Source: CBDHGY01 sp965263325 (GTDB taxonomy: Bacteria; Pseudomonadota; Alphaproteobacteria; Caulobacterales; Hyphomonadaceae). From it: 64,000 nt of DNA. The translations under genes and the position numbers were made by a program. Where the stretch lies: the NCBI GenBank assembly GCA_965263325.1, contig CBDHGY010000002.1, positions 248,001 through 312,000 of the forward strand, given 5' to 3'. The notes under the pieces are model-generated. The model had not been told where the DNA came from. It worked only from the letters and a program-made list of their open reading frames with translations, and made no database searches. Shown here one piece after another: positions 8,026 to 15,633 of the stretch (positions are counted from its first letter, which is position 1; each line of letters opens with the position of its first letter).

Positions 8026-9485
8026 GCAGCGTCTCGTCTTTGTTTCAGGGTTTCGTAGGCGTTGAGTGCGCGCTCGCGGCCTTCCTTATGATCAACAATG
8101 GGATGCGGGTAATTCACGCCTAGCTCGACACCTGCTTCCTGGAGAACCAATTGCGGTGCCGCCCACGGACTGTACAGAAATTTACGAGGTAACCGCGCCA
8201 GCTCTGGACACCAAGTTTTCACATAGTCGCCGGTTTCATCAAATTTCTCGCCTTGAGTAATCGGGTTGAAAACCCGGAAGTAAGGCGCAGCATCTGCTCC
8301 CGATCCCGCCGTCCACTGCCAACTTGCAGCGTTAGCGGCCGGGCAAGCGTCCACAAGCGTATCCCAAAACCACTTCTCCCCTTCGCTCCAATGGATCAGC
8401 AGATGTTTCGTCAGAAAAGACGCAACGATCATGCGCACGCGGTTATGCATCCACCCTGTCGTCCACAGCTGGCGCATGCCAGCATCGACGATGGGATATC
8501 CTGTCATGCCACGTTGCCACGCTCTAAGAGCGGGTTTGTCTTCGCGCCAAGGCATGTATTCGAAGCTCGGATTGTAATTCGAAGTGGCCAGTTCAGGATG
8601 GTGAAACAACAATACGTAGGAGAATTCCCGCCAAGCAATCTCGGAAAGAAACGTCATCGCATTTTTTTCGTCAGCATTATCCGACAAGATCTTGTCCTGC
8701 GTGGCGCGCCAGATCGTGACAGGGCTGATTTCTCCAAATCGTAAATGTGGGGAAAGTCCAGACGTTCCGGTCGTTACGTCCGGGCGATTGCGCTCGTCTT
8801 TATAAGCATTGACCGGGCCTGCGAGGAATGAGTCTAGCCGATCTCGGGCCCCCATTTCTCCAGGTGTCCACACGGGGTCAAAGCCACCTGACCAATCTGG
8901 CCGGGTAGGGTGTAACTGGAAATCTTCAATCTTGTTTGAGGCAATATTGGTAGCTGCAAGTTCAGAAGGTTTTTTCAATAATTCGTGCGGCGAATAATTT
9001 GCCTGAACTGTTCGCCAATAGGGCGAAAAGACTTTGTAATGACCGCCACTGCCTGTCTTAAAAACCCAGGGTTCAGTTAATAGGGAGCCATTAAAACTCT
9101 CTGCGCTGATGGCCTTATTTACGAGCTCAGATTTAATGTCGGCATCGATTGCGCGCTCGCTTGCTCCGTAGCGGCGGTTCCAGAAAACCCCAACTGCGCC
9201 AGTTTCTTTAACGATACGCAGCAGTGTCTCTTTTTCCGGCCCCTGTTTCAGGAGTAATTTGCCGCCAAGCGCGTCGATCTCGCGCGAAATAGCTCTAAGA
9301 GATTTATCGAGCCACCAGTGAGAAGCGCCGCCGGTTTGGCGAATATTCTTTGGGTGGGGGTCGTGAATATAAACACAAACGACAGGGCATCCTGATGCAC
9401 ATGCTGCGGTCAGCGCGGGGTTGTCCGACAAGCGCAAATCTCGGCGGAACCACATTATTACGGGTTGAGACGGCCCGCTCGTCAT
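8022..9485 (-). CDS. phrB: Deoxyribodipyrimidine photolyase (class I CPD photolyase)
   Basis: A light-driven DNA repair enzyme splitting cyclobutane pyrimidine dimers, with an N-terminal antenna-chromophore domain and a C-terminal FAD domain. WFRRDLRLSDNPAL near the N-terminus and the late ASWQWTAGSGADAAPYFRVF region are classic class I signatures; the Trp residues there belong to the DNA-binding and electron-transfer path. I place the start at ATG 9485 (487 residues), not at the upstream ATG 9506. AAGGA lies 6 nt before ATG 9485, and the candidate promoter at 9517-9548 would start transcription near 9510, too close to 9506. It is the first gene of the coupled lipid-modification operon, a known arrangement of photo-oxidative stress regulons. 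Confidence 0.92.
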   Translation of the reverse strand: MTSGPSQPVIMWFRRDLRLSDNPALTAACASGCPVVCVYIHDPHPKNIRQTGGASHWWLDKSLRAISREIDALGGKLLLKQGPEKETLLRIVKETGAVGVFWNRRYGASERAIDADIKSELVNKAISAESFNGSLLTEPWVFKTGSGGHYKVFSPYWRTVQANYSPHELLKKPSELAATNIASNKIEDFQLHPTRPDWSGGFDPVWTPGEMGARDRLDSFLAGPVNAYKDERNRPDVTTGTSGLSPHLRFGEISPVTIWRATQDKILSDNADEKNAMTFLSEIAWREFSYVLLFHHPELATSNYNPSFEYMPWREDKPALRAWQRGMTGYPIVDAGMRQLWTTGWMHNRVRMIVASFLTKHLLIHWSEGEKWFWDTLVDACPAANAASWQWTAGSGADAAPYFRVFNPITQGEKFDETGDYVKTWCPELARLPRKFLYSPWAAPQLVLQEAGVELGVNYPHPIVDHKEGRERALNAYETLKQRRDAA

Positions 9486-9516
9486 TTGCATTCCTTCCTC
9501 ACTCATTCAACAACAC

Positions 9517-9548
9517 TCTTATTACGCGCGCTGGACGAAATCGGATCA
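9517..9548 (-). promoter_or_regulatory. Candidate ECF-sigma (RpoE/ChrR-type) promoter of the photolyase operon
   Basis: Reading the minus strand: TGATCC (9548-9543), an 18-bp spacer, then TAATAAGA (9524-9517). The -35 hexamer matches the Rhodobacter RpoE consensus exactly and the -10 begins TAA, as there. The predicted transcript start near 9510 gives a leader of about 25 nt to the ATG at 9485. The resemblance to the site before the ChrR-like gene argues that the same sigma factor reads both units. Confidence 0.62.
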
Positions 9549-9618
9549 ACCGCATAGGTGCAGGGTTTCGCGATGTAGAAACGCGCTTTACTATCAGCGA
9601 AAATCAGGAACCTTGAAT

Positions 9619-11076
9619 ATGAGCGAATTTTCTTCGATCGATACTCTTATCGCTGCCGATCAGCTTTCAGTTGTATGTGTCGGTGACGTTATGCTCGATC
9701 GCTTCGTCTACGGCGATGTGGACCGCGTTTCGCCAGAAGCACCAGTCCCGGTATTGAAACAAAAGCGAACCTCTGCAATGCCGGGAGGGGCGGCGAATGT
9801 TGCCCGAAACCTCGCTTCACTAGGCGGACACGTCAGCCTGATCGGAGTGTTGGGCGATGATCCTGCTGCGGCAGAACTACAAGCACTCGTTCGCCAGGCA
9901 CCTGGAATTTCAGCAGACTTTATTTCAGCCGCAGGCCGTCCAACCACTGTAAAGACACGCTATGTGGCCAGCGGGCAACAACTCATGCGCGTTGACACTG
10001 AAGACAATACGTCAATTGCAGGCCCCGCCGAAGCGAAGGTGAGCGATGCGGTAGAAGCCGCTGCTAGCGATGCTAACGTGATCATTTTGTCTGACTATGC
10101 AAAAGGTGTTCTGACCGGCGCCGTGATAAAAACAGCAGTTCAGGCTGGAGCAAGGCAGGGCATTCCAGTCATTGTGGACCCCAAAGGCCGGGACTTTGAC
10201 CGTTACGGCAAGGTCAACATCATAAAGCCAAATGCGAGCGAACTTTCTGCAGCAGTAAATATGCCCACTCAAACAGATGGCGAAGTTGCGGCAGCGTTAA
10301 ACGAAGCACTCAACATATCACAGACCAATGCGATTGTTGTGACGCGTGCCGCGAAGGGAATGTCTTTCATTGAACGCGGTGGGAGCGTCGTTCACTTGAA
10401 AGGCGAAGCGCGCGATGTGTTTGATGTATCAGGTGCTGGCGATACCAGCATTGCTTCGCTGTCTCTTGGAATTGCGGCGGGCCTATCTCTAGAAAAAAGC
10501 GTAAAGCTGGCCATAGCAGCTTCCGGTATCGCTGTTGGCAAATTCGGGACAGCAACAGTTTCAGCAGATGAAATCAGGAGCGCATTCAAGATCGGATTAA
10601 CCCACGGCGGAGCGAGCCATAGGCCGCTCGCTGAGATGGTCGAGCAGGCGAACACCTGGCGGGATGGCGGTTTCACTATCGGCTTTACAAATGGCTGCTT
10701 CGACATTCTTCATCCTGGTCATTTGAAGGTGCTTGAAGAGGCCAAGGCACGTTGCGGCCGGTTGATTGTCGGCTTGAATTCCGACGCTTCGGTCAAGAGG
10801 CTCAAAGGTCCAGATCGGCCGGTCAATGATGCAGCGTCGCGCGCCCGTGTGCTGATTGGATTATCGGCCGTAGATGCGGTCGTGGTATTTGAAGAGGACA
10901 CGCCCGCCAAGCTCATTGCCGCGCTGGCACCAGATCTTCTTGTCAAAGGCGGCGATTATACGATTGATACAATCATCGGCGCTGATGAAGTGATCCGAAA
11001 TGGCGGTGTAGTTCATATCGTGCCGACGGTCGAAGGACAATCGACAACGGCCGCGATCGCCCGGGCGAAAAGCTGA
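9619..11076 (+). CDS. hldE: Bifunctional heptose-7-phosphate kinase / heptose-1-phosphate adenylyltransferase
   Basis: Makes ADP-heptose precursors for the lipopolysaccharide inner core. It is a two-domain protein of 485 residues. The N-terminal ribokinase-type kinase has PGGAANVARNLA and the GAGD anion-hole motif at 272-275. The C-terminal nucleotidyltransferase has TNGCFDILHPGH, with HPGH at 365-368, then LVKGGDY. The upstream TTG at 9613 is in frame, but AGGAA at 9606-9610 is ideally spaced (8 nt) for ATG 9619. It is divergent from the photolyase operon. Three bases after its stop a 59-codon frame begins on the same strand. Confidence 0.93.
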   Translation: MSEFSSIDTLIAADQLSVVCVGDVMLDRFVYGDVDRVSPEAPVPVLKQKRTSAMPGGAANVARNLASLGGHVSLIGVLGDDPAAAELQALVRQAPGISADFISAAGRPTTVKTRYVASGQQLMRVDTEDNTSIAGPAEAKVSDAVEAAASDANVIILSDYAKGVLTGAVIKTAVQAGARQGIPVIVDPKGRDFDRYGKVNIIKPNASELSAAVNMPTQTDGEVAAALNEALNISQTNAIVVTRAAKGMSFIERGGSVVHLKGEARDVFDVSGAGDTSIASLSLGIAAGLSLEKSVKLAIAASGIAVGKFGTATVSADEIRSAFKIGLTHGGASHRPLAEMVEQANTWRDGGFTIGFTNGCFDILHPGHLKVLEEAKARCGRLIVGLNSDASVKRLKGPDRPVNDAASRARVLIGLSAVDAVVVFEEDTPAKLIAALAPDLLVKGGDYTIDTIIGADEVIRNGGVVHIVPTVEGQSTTAAIARAKS

Positions 11077-11079
11077 CTG

Positions 11080-11259
11080 ATGGATGAGGTTGTCTCAGCT
11101 GCCAACGCCCTAGCTGCTCAATACGGAGATGATGCGATTGTCATTGCGACGCTGCGTGCCGCTGAATGTGCTGCGATGGGGGACGAAGAAGCACTTCATC
11201 ATTGGGATGAAGTGATCAAGTATCTTGAAAATGGTCCAAGCGGTTCGGATTTTAATTAA
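11080..11259 (+). CDS. Small hypothetical protein downstream of hldE
   Basis: A 59-residue frame starting 3 bp after the hldE stop. Its ATG follows ACTG directly, so translation probably depends on coupling to hldE. The peptide (MDEVVSAANALAAQYGDD at the start) is acidic, Ala-rich and predicted to be helical, with no signal or membrane segment. It ends in a TTAA that also provides the stop of the convergent gene. Protein-like composition and tight spacing support it, but I do not recognise a family. Confidence 0.6.
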   Translation: MDEVVSAANALAAQYGDDAIVIATLRAAECAAMGDEEALHHWDEVIKYLENGPSGSDFN

Positions 11260-12173
11260 TCTGTCTGTCCCCGCAGCTCTGCTCCTGCGAGCGCTTCATC
11301 TGTTTCGCCAGGACGTCGAATAGGCGCGACCCCAACGACTTCAACATCTTCTAGTCCGCCGAGAGGTTCGGCTGGCTTGGGTGCGTTTTCGTCTAGCCAA
11401 ATCGAGAGCCGCGTGTTGCGCTCGGTGAGCTGCTTCGCCAATTGCTCAGGGTTCTTGAATTCGAAATTTACCGGTTTCCGCGGCAGTCTTGGCAGCACCC
11501 AACCAAACCAGCTGGAGTTTTGACGCACTGCGCCGATCACGTGACAATTACCTTCCATGACGGGGCTACAGTTTACAGTGATTTCAGGAATAGAAGTGCT
11601 GTCTTGCAGCCAGAGAACTCCGCTAAATCGCTCTAGAAGACGTGGATCACTCTCAATACGAACCAGTATGGGGGGGATGAGGTCGCGTGTCTTTGGTGAC
11701 GAAACGAGCAAGATTCCGCGCATATTGTTCTTTGTGTACAAGTATCTTTCAAAAGCATTTGAAAGGTCTTCAACTGCGACGTCCCACTGGTCTGTCTGCG
11801 ACGTCGCCGCAGCCGAGGGGTGCCGGTAAATGGCGCTGTATGACGGACCTGCCGGGGCGAGTGTACGCTCGATTTTATGCGAGATTGCCATTATTTCTTC
11901 ACGGGTTGGTGCGTGAAACGCCCCGATCAATCCATCTCCGGCACTTGATCCAGAAGGCGGCGGAACAATGAAAATATCCACACCCCACGGATCCATCCAG
12001 GCACCGGGCGGAGTTTCTACCGGTAAAACCGCCCAACCATCTTCGCCATTATAAGTCGCGGCGACCTGCTCTGTGATTGTTTCACCAGCAAATAGAGACC
12101 GATACACTAAATTTTTCAGGCCAAACCAAGCCACAATGGCAACGATGGCGACAATCAAACGTATGCGTGTCAT
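11256..12173 (-). CDS. DUF3089-like alpha/beta-hydrolase-fold protein lacking the nucleophile motif
   Basis: A 305-residue protein with one N-terminal hydrophobic segment (about 4-25), so it is probably membrane-anchored and periplasmic. The layout follows DUF3089: WAVLP, then VDIFIVPPP where the family has DVFFVHPTT, then a YSAIYRHP segment and a DLSNAFERYL helix. RGILLVSSPKTRDL then stands where family members have a GHSQG nucleophile elbow. The paired cysteines (VNCSPVMEGNCHV) are kept. The serine elbow is therefore absent and the protein may be a pseudoenzyme. The relationship is my reading by eye. The stop codon overlaps the small ORF after hldE by 4 bp. Confidence 0.6.
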   Translation of the reverse strand: MTRIRLIVAIVAIVAWFGLKNLVYRSLFAGETITEQVAATYNGEDGWAVLPVETPPGAWMDPWGVDIFIVPPPSGSSAGDGLIGAFHAPTREEIMAISHKIERTLAPAGPSYSAIYRHPSAAATSQTDQWDVAVEDLSNAFERYLYTKNNMRGILLVSSPKTRDLIPPILVRIESDPRLLERFSGVLWLQDSTSIPEITVNCSPVMEGNCHVIGAVRQNSSWFGWVLPRLPRKPVNFEFKNPEQLAKQLTERNTRLSIWLDENAPKPAEPLGGLEDVEVVGVAPIRRPGETDEALAGAELRGQTD

Positions 12174-12475
12174 GATCTCACTCCAGCAGGTGTCGTGACT
12201 TCAACGGAACGACGCTTAAGCATTGAACATACGATTGTTTTGCCCTCCAATCGGTCATTTTAAAGGCAACGAGTGCGCGTTTCGCCGAATGAACAACAAA
12301 ATACGCCTTTTGTGGCTTCAGAATGGCGACGACCTCTTGTCTGGGGCTTATATATTTCTTGAGTGTTAAGAGCATCTTCAATGCTCTGCGTCATACTCAA
12401 CTTTGCCACATTTTCAGGAAACAACTGCAAATTGGGGGCAAGATGCCCTTAAACAGCTAATCGGAGCTCGCCAGA
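12174..12475. other. Intergenic region between divergent DUF3089-like and DUF502 genes
   Basis: About 300 bp between divergent starts. Only weak frames occur (a 67-codon one on the minus strand with poor composition), so I call no gene. A perfect 7-bp stem-loop (AGAGCAT, 5-nt loop, ATGCTCT) sits at 12369-12387. GGAG at about 12463 is the likely ribosome-binding site of the DUF502 gene. Promoters for both flanking genes must lie here, but none is clear. Confidence 0.4.
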
Positions 12476-13189
12476 ATGGCCAATCGGAATTTCCCGTTGG
12501 AGGATGAACCGGACGTCAAAAAGCCAGGTTGGCTTTCCTGGTTGCGCGGCCGTTTCTTTGCGGGTGTATTTGTAGCAGCACCGATCGCTATTACGGTTGT
12601 GATTGTCCTTTGGTTGATTTCGGTCATCGACAATCGCGTAAAGCCGCTGATCCCCCCGGCATTGAATATTGAGAGCTATACAGACTTCGCGATCCCGGGA
12701 TTTGGCGTTCTTGTGGCGATTATCCTGTTGACGCTTCTCGGTGCGATTACAACGAATCTGCTTGGGCGCTCTGCCGTCGGTTTCAGTGACAGGCTCCTGA
12801 GCCGTATCCCCGTCGTTCGGAATATATATTCTTTGTTCAAGCAACTATTCGACACGATACAGAGCTCCAACCAATCGTCTTTCAGGGACATGGTTTTGGT
12901 CGAGTATCCGAAACGTGGCACTTGGGCTCTCGGCTTCGTGACCGCGCCGATCAAAGGCGAGATTAAAGCGAAACTGCCGGATGGGTATATGAGTGTGTTT
13001 GTGCCAACCACACCCAATCCAACCTCTGGTTTCTACATGTTTGTGCCACGGGACGAAGTGATCGATTTGGACATGACGGTAGAAGATGGCGCAAAAATGA
13101 TTGTGTCGGTTGGTATGGTTGTTCCAGACAGTATCGACACAAAGAAACTGGAAGAAGGCCTTCAGAAAGCGGCGCGCCGTTCAGCTTGA
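12476..13189 (+). CDS. DUF502 family inner-membrane protein
   Basis: A 237-residue protein of the DUF502 family. Two strong transmembrane segments (about 27-52 and 72-92) are followed by the RIPVVRNIYSLFKQLFDTI segment typical of the family and a soluble beta-rich C-terminal half containing VFVPTTPNPTSGF. Family function is unknown, and plant relatives are called COV-like membrane proteins. The gene converges on recG and overlaps it by 9 bp. Alphaproteobacteria commonly place DUF502 and recG side by side, so the location is conserved but gives no functional hint beyond a housekeeping role. Confidence 0.9.
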   Translation: MANRNFPLEDEPDVKKPGWLSWLRGRFFAGVFVAAPIAITVVIVLWLISVIDNRVKPLIPPALNIESYTDFAIPGFGVLVAIILLTLLGAITTNLLGRSAVGFSDRLLSRIPVVRNIYSLFKQLFDTIQSSNQSSFRDMVLVEYPKRGTWALGFVTAPIKGEIKAKLPDGYMSVFVPTTPNPTSGFYMFVPRDEVIDLDMTVEDGAKMIVSVGMVVPDSIDTKKLEEGLQKAARRSA

Positions 13190-15247
13190 TTTGCCAGGTT
13201 GGTTTGCCAGCAATTCTCGCAGTAAACCAAAACGTTGACCGCGCGGGGTTTCAAACTCGGGATCCTTTTCGACATGCAGTCCTATGTCTTTACGGGCAAT
13301 TTCTATCAGATCCGAATGAATGTCGGGCGAAAGGATCCTGAAAGTTACTGCACCCGATTGGCGAAGACCGAGTATGTCCCCGCCGCCTCGCAGCTTAAAA
13401 TCCATTTCCGCTATTTCAAACCCGTCTTGAGAACGGCGGAGTGTTTCAAGTCGTTGCTTTGCAACGTCACCCAACGGCGCGCGATAAAGTAAGAGGCAGT
13501 AAGCGTTTTTGCTGCCGCGTCCGACGCGGCCCCGAAGTTGATGAAGTTGAGCCAGTCCAAAGCCTTCTGCGCGTTCGATCACCATGATCGTCGCATCGGG
13601 CACATCAACGCCCACCTCAATAACGGTCGTCGCAACGAGCACTTGAGTGTCCCCGCGCCGAAACGCTTCGAGCGCATCGTCCTTCTCTATGGGTTTCATG
13701 CGGCCATGAACAAGACCGACATTTGCCTTCAGGGCTTTGGTGAGCGTTTTGTGGCGACCAACGGCCGAGCTCTCATCGTCACTAAGGTCGACTTTCGGGC
13801 ACACCCAGAATGCACGCTCCCCGCGAGCGATTGCGCGCCCGACAGCCTCGACAACATCATCAATTCGGTTGTCTGGCAGGGCACGCGTTTCAACGGGCTG
13901 GCGCCCGGCGGGCTTTTCGTCGAGCACGGATGTTTCAAGATCGCCATTTACGGCCATGGCGAGCGTGCGGGGAATTGGCGTGGCGCTCATAACCAACATG
14001 TGCGGGGAAAGACCTTTATCCGCCAAGCGCGCGCGGTCCATAACTCCAAAACGGTGCTGTTCGTCGACCACGATCAAACCAAGTTTCCGAAATTTCACCT
14101 GTTCCTGAAACAAGGCATGTGTTCCAGCTATGATTTGGATAGATCCATCCGTAAGTCCCATAAGCGTGCCTGTGCGCGCAGCACCTTTGTCACGGCTTGT
14201 GAGTGCCGCAACTTCGTAGCCGGCCGATGACAGAATCTGATCGAGCGTTGCAAATTGTTGGCGTGCGAGCACTTCGGTAGGTGCCATAAAGGCAGTCTGC
14301 AATCCTGCTTCTGCTGCTTGGACAGCTGCAAGTGCACCAACAAGCGTTTTACCCGAGCCAACATCTCCCTGCAGCATTCGGCGCATCGGCCAAGTGTTCT
14401 GAAGGTCTTTCGAGATTTCATTCAAGCTGCGGGTTTGCGCGTCAGTTGGTATGTATGGCAGTGACGCAACAATTTTTTGTTGAGCAGCCCGCGCCTCTGG
14501 AATGGTAACCGATTTTCGTTTGCGTCTTTGTGCTCTTGCCCGCGCAAACGCCGCTTCCCTGGCCAGCGCTTCGTCATAGGCGAGGCGCGCCCGTGCGCGC
14601 TCGAATGTATCGAGGTCGTATTCCGCTGGTCCATGAAGGTTGTGAAAGGCGGCCTGGAAGCTGGGCCAGTCATTTTGTGTTAAAAGATGAGGGTCGATCC
14701 ATTCACCAAGATCGTCAGGAAGCGCGCCAAGCGCTCCCAGCATCGCTGTATGAACGCGCTTGTTCGTCAAGCCTGCGGTAAGGTTGTAAATGGGCTCGAC
14801 AGCTGGCGGAAGCTTGCCTTTTGCTGGATCAACAATGTGATCAGGATGAGTCATTTGCCGCTCGCCGTCATATTCTGTGATGCGGCCAGAAACAATTCGC
14901 TCTGCGCCCAGCGGAAATTGACCCTGCAACCAGCGCCCGTCAGCGCGGAAGAATGTCAGGGTTAGAAAACCGCTACCATCAAATAGCTGAACCCTGTGCG
15001 GCGCTTTTGCCGAATACGGCGGCGAATAGCCGTGTACGGTCCCTTGCACGGTGGCGACTTCATCGATTTCGCAGTCATCAATGCTGTCTCTGACGCGCCG
15101 ATCGAGCCACCGCACGGGTAAGTGGAGCAAAGCGTCCCAAATATGCTCCCCTCCTATCAGTCGTTCAAGCACAGGCTTTGTTTTTGGGCCGATGCCGGGC
15201 AAGGATCCAAGATCAGCAAACAATGGAAAAAGGCGTTCGTCGCGCAT
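13181..15247 (-). CDS. recG: ATP-dependent DNA helicase RecG
   Basis: A 688-residue superfamily 2 helicase that remodels stalled replication forks and Holliday junctions. It has an N-terminal wedge/OB region (about 60-140), Walker A GDVGSGKT at 294-301, the DEQH box in VVDEQHRFGV, the SATPIPRTLAM motif, and LHQLRGRVGRG in the second RecA-like lobe. Length and motif order are normal. It is divergent from sdhE, and the mfd gene just beyond encodes a related translocase. The cytoplasmic repair role is well established for the family. Confidence 0.97.
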   Translation of the reverse strand: MRDERLFPLFADLGSLPGIGPKTKPVLERLIGGEHIWDALLHLPVRWLDRRVRDSIDDCEIDEVATVQGTVHGYSPPYSAKAPHRVQLFDGSGFLTLTFFRADGRWLQGQFPLGAERIVSGRITEYDGERQMTHPDHIVDPAKGKLPPAVEPIYNLTAGLTNKRVHTAMLGALGALPDDLGEWIDPHLLTQNDWPSFQAAFHNLHGPAEYDLDTFERARARLAYDEALAREAAFARARAQRRKRKSVTIPEARAAQQKIVASLPYIPTDAQTRSLNEISKDLQNTWPMRRMLQGDVGSGKTLVGALAAVQAAEAGLQTAFMAPTEVLARQQFATLDQILSSAGYEVAALTSRDKGAARTGTLMGLTDGSIQIIAGTHALFQEQVKFRKLGLIVVDEQHRFGVMDRARLADKGLSPHMLVMSATPIPRTLAMAVNGDLETSVLDEKPAGRQPVETRALPDNRIDDVVEAVGRAIARGERAFWVCPKVDLSDDESSAVGRHKTLTKALKANVGLVHGRMKPIEKDDALEAFRRGDTQVLVATTVIEVGVDVPDATIMVIERAEGFGLAQLHQLRGRVGRGSKNAYCLLLYRAPLGDVAKQRLETLRRSQDGFEIAEMDFKLRGGGDILGLRQSGAVTFRILSPDIHSDLIEIARKDIGLHVEKDPEFETPRGQRFGLLRELLANQPGKSS

Positions 15248-15332
15248 AGCCTAGAACCTAGGGGCGTTTTGCCCGCTGTTCAAACGCGGGTGGGTGACCT
15301 ATTTCCTGAGAAGCCGCTGTTGGAGCCTGCAA

Positions 15333-15593
15333 ATGGATGACTATCGCAAAAAAGTGAAATTCCGGGCGTGGCGCCGCGGATTTCGTGAGATGGACTTGCT
15401 TATGGGTACGTTCGCTGACAGGTTTATTTCGGATATGGAAGACAGTGAAGTCGTTGAATTTGAGCGGCTTCTCGCCACTCCCGATTGGGAAGTGTATGCA
15501 TGGATCATCGGTCAGAAGCCCATTCCGGACAATCATAAATCCGGTATACTAGACCGACTGATCGCATTCCGTTACGAGGCGCAACCGGGCTAG
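15333..15593 (+). CDS. sdhE: FAD assembly factor SdhE (succinate dehydrogenase assembly factor 2)
   Basis: An 86-residue protein that helps attach FAD covalently to SdhA. The diagnostic RGxxE motif is at Arg15-Gly16-x-x-Glu19, followed by Asp21. The PDWEVYAWIIG segment matches the family's helix 4. The frame extends to an ATG at 15294, but GGAG lies correctly before ATG 15333 and the conserved N-terminus begins there. It is divergent from recG and immediately upstream of mfd, a common alphaproteobacterial order. Confidence 0.92.
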   Translation: MDDYRKKVKFRAWRRGFREMDLLMGTFADRFISDMEDSEVVEFERLLATPDWEVYAWIIGQKPIPDNHKSGILDRLIAFRYEAQPG

Positions 15594-15633
15594 GCGAAAC
15601 CACTCAATACGGAAGACAAATACCGGCTTGAAA

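Noticed and set aside
12178..12381. 67-codon minus-strand frame upstream of the DUF3089-like gene
   Set aside because: Lys- and aromatic-rich composition, no ribosome-binding site and no recognised family; it is left as intergenic DNA.
13538..14230. 230-codon plus-strand frame inside recG
   Set aside because: It is antisense to RecG motif regions, has no recognisable domain and has arginine-rich shadow composition.
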